Part shown: positions 4,456 through 5,701 of the stretch, piece by piece
Position numbering within the stretch: the stretch's first letter is position 1
How the letters are laid out: each line of letters begins with the position of its first letter
Assembly: GCA_027077185.1 (NCBI GenBank)
Contig: JALTGJ010000509.1
Coordinates: forward strand, 1 to 5,701
Reading direction: 5' to 3'
Origin: Spirochaetales bacterium
GTDB lineage: Bacteria > Spirochaetota > Spirochaetia > B11-G9
Length of the DNA stretch: 5,701 nucleotides
Position numbers and translations under genes: made by a program
Notes under the pieces: model-generated
Databases searched by the model: none
What the model was told of the DNA's origin: nothing
Seen by the model: the letters and a program-made list of their open reading frames with translations, nothing else

Positions 4456-5701
4456 ATGCTAATACTTATCTTTTTGTATCTGGTACTGCCGGCGGTTCAG
4501 GTCTATTTCTTTCTTACAGGACAGTTTGGAAATGGTCTTGTAGATATTCTTAATTTCGGGGCTTCTATTTTTGCTCTCCATTGGCTTTTGGCAAATGTTA
4601 TTATTGCATCCAAAATACCATGGCTCCAAAAGAGTATACCATATGATGCCCGAATACGGTTCCATATTTTTTCTACAGCAGGAATAGCTATTGCGGTGAT
4701 CTATCATGCTGTCTACTACTTTGCGATGGATGCATTTATAGATCCTCCAACATGGGCAATTATTATTATTCTAACTATTATGCTTGTAACTGCCATTTTA
4801 TGGATACCAGTGCCTGGATTCAAAAAAATCCGTGGATGGATTGTAATAAAAATGAAGGGAGGAGCAGAATTAAATTATGATCGTTCAAAGTGGTTCCATA
4901 AATTGTTTGTCCTTGCACTGGGATTTCTTCTTCTTCAACATCTATTAGAAGCAGGGATTTTTTATAATGTCAGTCCTGTCTCTGCTTTCTTGTATGGAGT
5001 TCTTTATGCAGGAACTTTTGGTATATACCTACTCTCTCTAAGTTCGATCTTCCGGGTTAATTCTGAGATCATGAAAATAGAGGAAAAGCAGGGTATCATT
5101 AAAATAGAGCTTAAACCTAACAGATTTTTTCGTTATAAAAGCGGCCAATTTACCTTTCTTGGAGTCAAAACTCCTTCAAAGAAAAAAGAGGAACACCCTT
5201 TTTCATTCCTGTCCTCTCCTAAAGAAAAATATGATCAAAAATTGGGAGTGCAGCCCTTAAGTCTGGCGGTTAGAGCTCTGGGTAATTTTACAAGAGATCT
5301 CTCCAATCTAAAACCGGGAGATAAGGTGAGTTTGAGGGGATCTTTTGGTAATTTTAGGCCGGGGAAGGAAAAAGCTCTGTGCTTTATAGCATCAGGTATA
5401 GGGACTGTGCCAATTATCAGTATTTTGAAGGATCTACATGCTTCAGGAGACAAGCGACTCATACACCTTTTTCTTGCTGTTGACCATAAAGACGAAATAC
5501 CTGAACGGGATATTATAACTAAAATTGCTGCATCAATGCCAAACATTAAAATCCATATGATGGTCTATAATGAGGATGGTCTAAGATTTTCTGAGAGTTA
5601 TTTTGAGAAAAACTTGTCTGACCACAGTAAGTTTTCATATTATCTTTGTTCTTCACCAGGTGTTCGTTCTGTTGTACTTGAGGCTCTTGCTTCTTTAGGT
5701 G
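4456..5701 (+). CDS. Ferric reductase/NADPH oxidase-type transmembrane flavocytochrome, 3' end missing
   Basis: The frame is open from the ATG at 4456 (AGGGAG 6 bases upstream) to the right edge, giving 415 residues. About six membrane helices lie at roughly 1-20, 33-52, 70-92, 97-119, 148-168 and 175-199. H70/H84 in helix 3 and H148/H162 in helix 5 are each separated by 13 residues, the spacing of the two-heme ferric reductase/NOX family. A cytoplasmic FAD/NAD(P)H reductase module follows: FRYKSGQFTFLG at 225-236, FAD-binding HPFSFLSSP (247-255), the nucleotide-binding loop IASGIGTVPIISIL (311-324) and YYLCSSPGVRSVVLEAL near the cut end. The enzyme would move electrons from NAD(P)H through FAD and two hemes to an acceptor outside the membrane, such as Fe(III), oxygen or a periplasmic protein. 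The length suggests only some 10-30 residues are missing. YLCSSPG replaces the usual CGP of such reductases. It is the second gene of the unit. Confidence 0.9.
   Translation, partial: MLILIFLYLVLPAVQVYFFLTGQFGNGLVDILNFGASIFALHWLLANVIIASKIPWLQKSIPYDARIRFHIFSTAGIAIAVIYHAVYYFAMDAFIDPPTWAIIIILTIMLVTAILWIPVPGFKKIRGWIVIKMKGGAELNYDRSKWFHKLFVLALGFLLLQHLLEAGIFYNVSPVSAFLYGVLYAGTFGIYLLSLSSIFRVNSEIMKIEEKQGIIKIELKPNRFFRYKSGQFTFLGVKTPSKKKEEHPFSFLSSPKEKYDQKLGVQPLSLAVRALGNFTRDLSNLKPGDKVSLRGSFGNFRPGKEKALCFIASGIGTVPIISILKDLHASGDKRLIHLFLAVDHKDEIPERDIITKIAASMPNIKIHMMVYNEDGLRFSESYFEKNLSDHSKFSYYLCSSPGVRSVVLEALASLG

Noticed and set aside
4459..4707. Minus-strand 82-codon open frame
   Set aside because: It is antisense to the N-terminal membrane part of the flavocytochrome, which is clearly the real gene here.
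5235..5546. Minus-strand 103-codon open frame
   Set aside because: It is antisense to the FAD/NAD(P)H-binding domain, whose motifs show the plus strand is coding.

Overview
This is an AT-rich bacterial window (roughly 36-38% G+C by eye) with four transcription units in alternating orientation. The CpxR/CpxA-like two-component system, a Sec-exported protein and a membrane flavocytochrome suggest a diderm bacterium. An AT-rich spirochaete or similar environmental anaerobe or facultative would fit, but nothing here fixes the taxon. There are no rRNA or tRNA genes, insertion sequences or CRISPR arrays.

Left part (1-953, minus strand): an AraC-family regulator with a C-terminal GyrI-like ligand-binding domain. 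Directly after its stop codon lies a strong Shine-Dalgarno sequence and the first 12 codons of another gene that runs off the left edge. The two probably form one operon.

Centre-left (954-1631, plus strand): a compact vapBC type II toxin-antitoxin module, consisting of a ribbon-helix-helix antitoxin and a PIN-domain RNase. The region between the AraC gene and vapB holds a long inverted repeat. Next to the vapB start is a nested palindrome over a promoter-like TTGACT/CATATT pair, placed so that the vapB mRNA would be almost leaderless.

Centre (1721-3708, minus strand): an overlapping response regulator and sensor kinase pair of the OmpR/CpxR type, joined by an ATGA stop/start overlap. All catalytic motifs are intact.

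Right part (3924-5701, plus strand): divergent from the two-component genes is a two-gene unit. It encodes a small exported alpha/beta protein (flavodoxin-like by secondary-structure pattern, but without the usual phosphate loop) and, 10 bases later, a six-helix flavocytochrome of the ferric reductase/NADPH oxidase type. The flavocytochrome has two perfectly spaced histidine pairs for two hemes and a cytoplasmic FAD/NAD(P)H module, and is cut by the right edge.

The most interesting reading concerns the 215-bp divergent region between the response regulator and the exported protein. It contains five GTAA elements in about 60 bp, two of which form a site very close to the CpxR box (GTAAA-N5-GTAAC). 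I infer that the CpxR-like regulator controls itself and the divergent pair. The flavocytochrome would carry electrons from cytoplasmic NAD(P)H across the membrane, possibly to the exported neighbour. This would be an envelope redox system under a CpxAR-like switch, and it is an inference from gene order and motifs.
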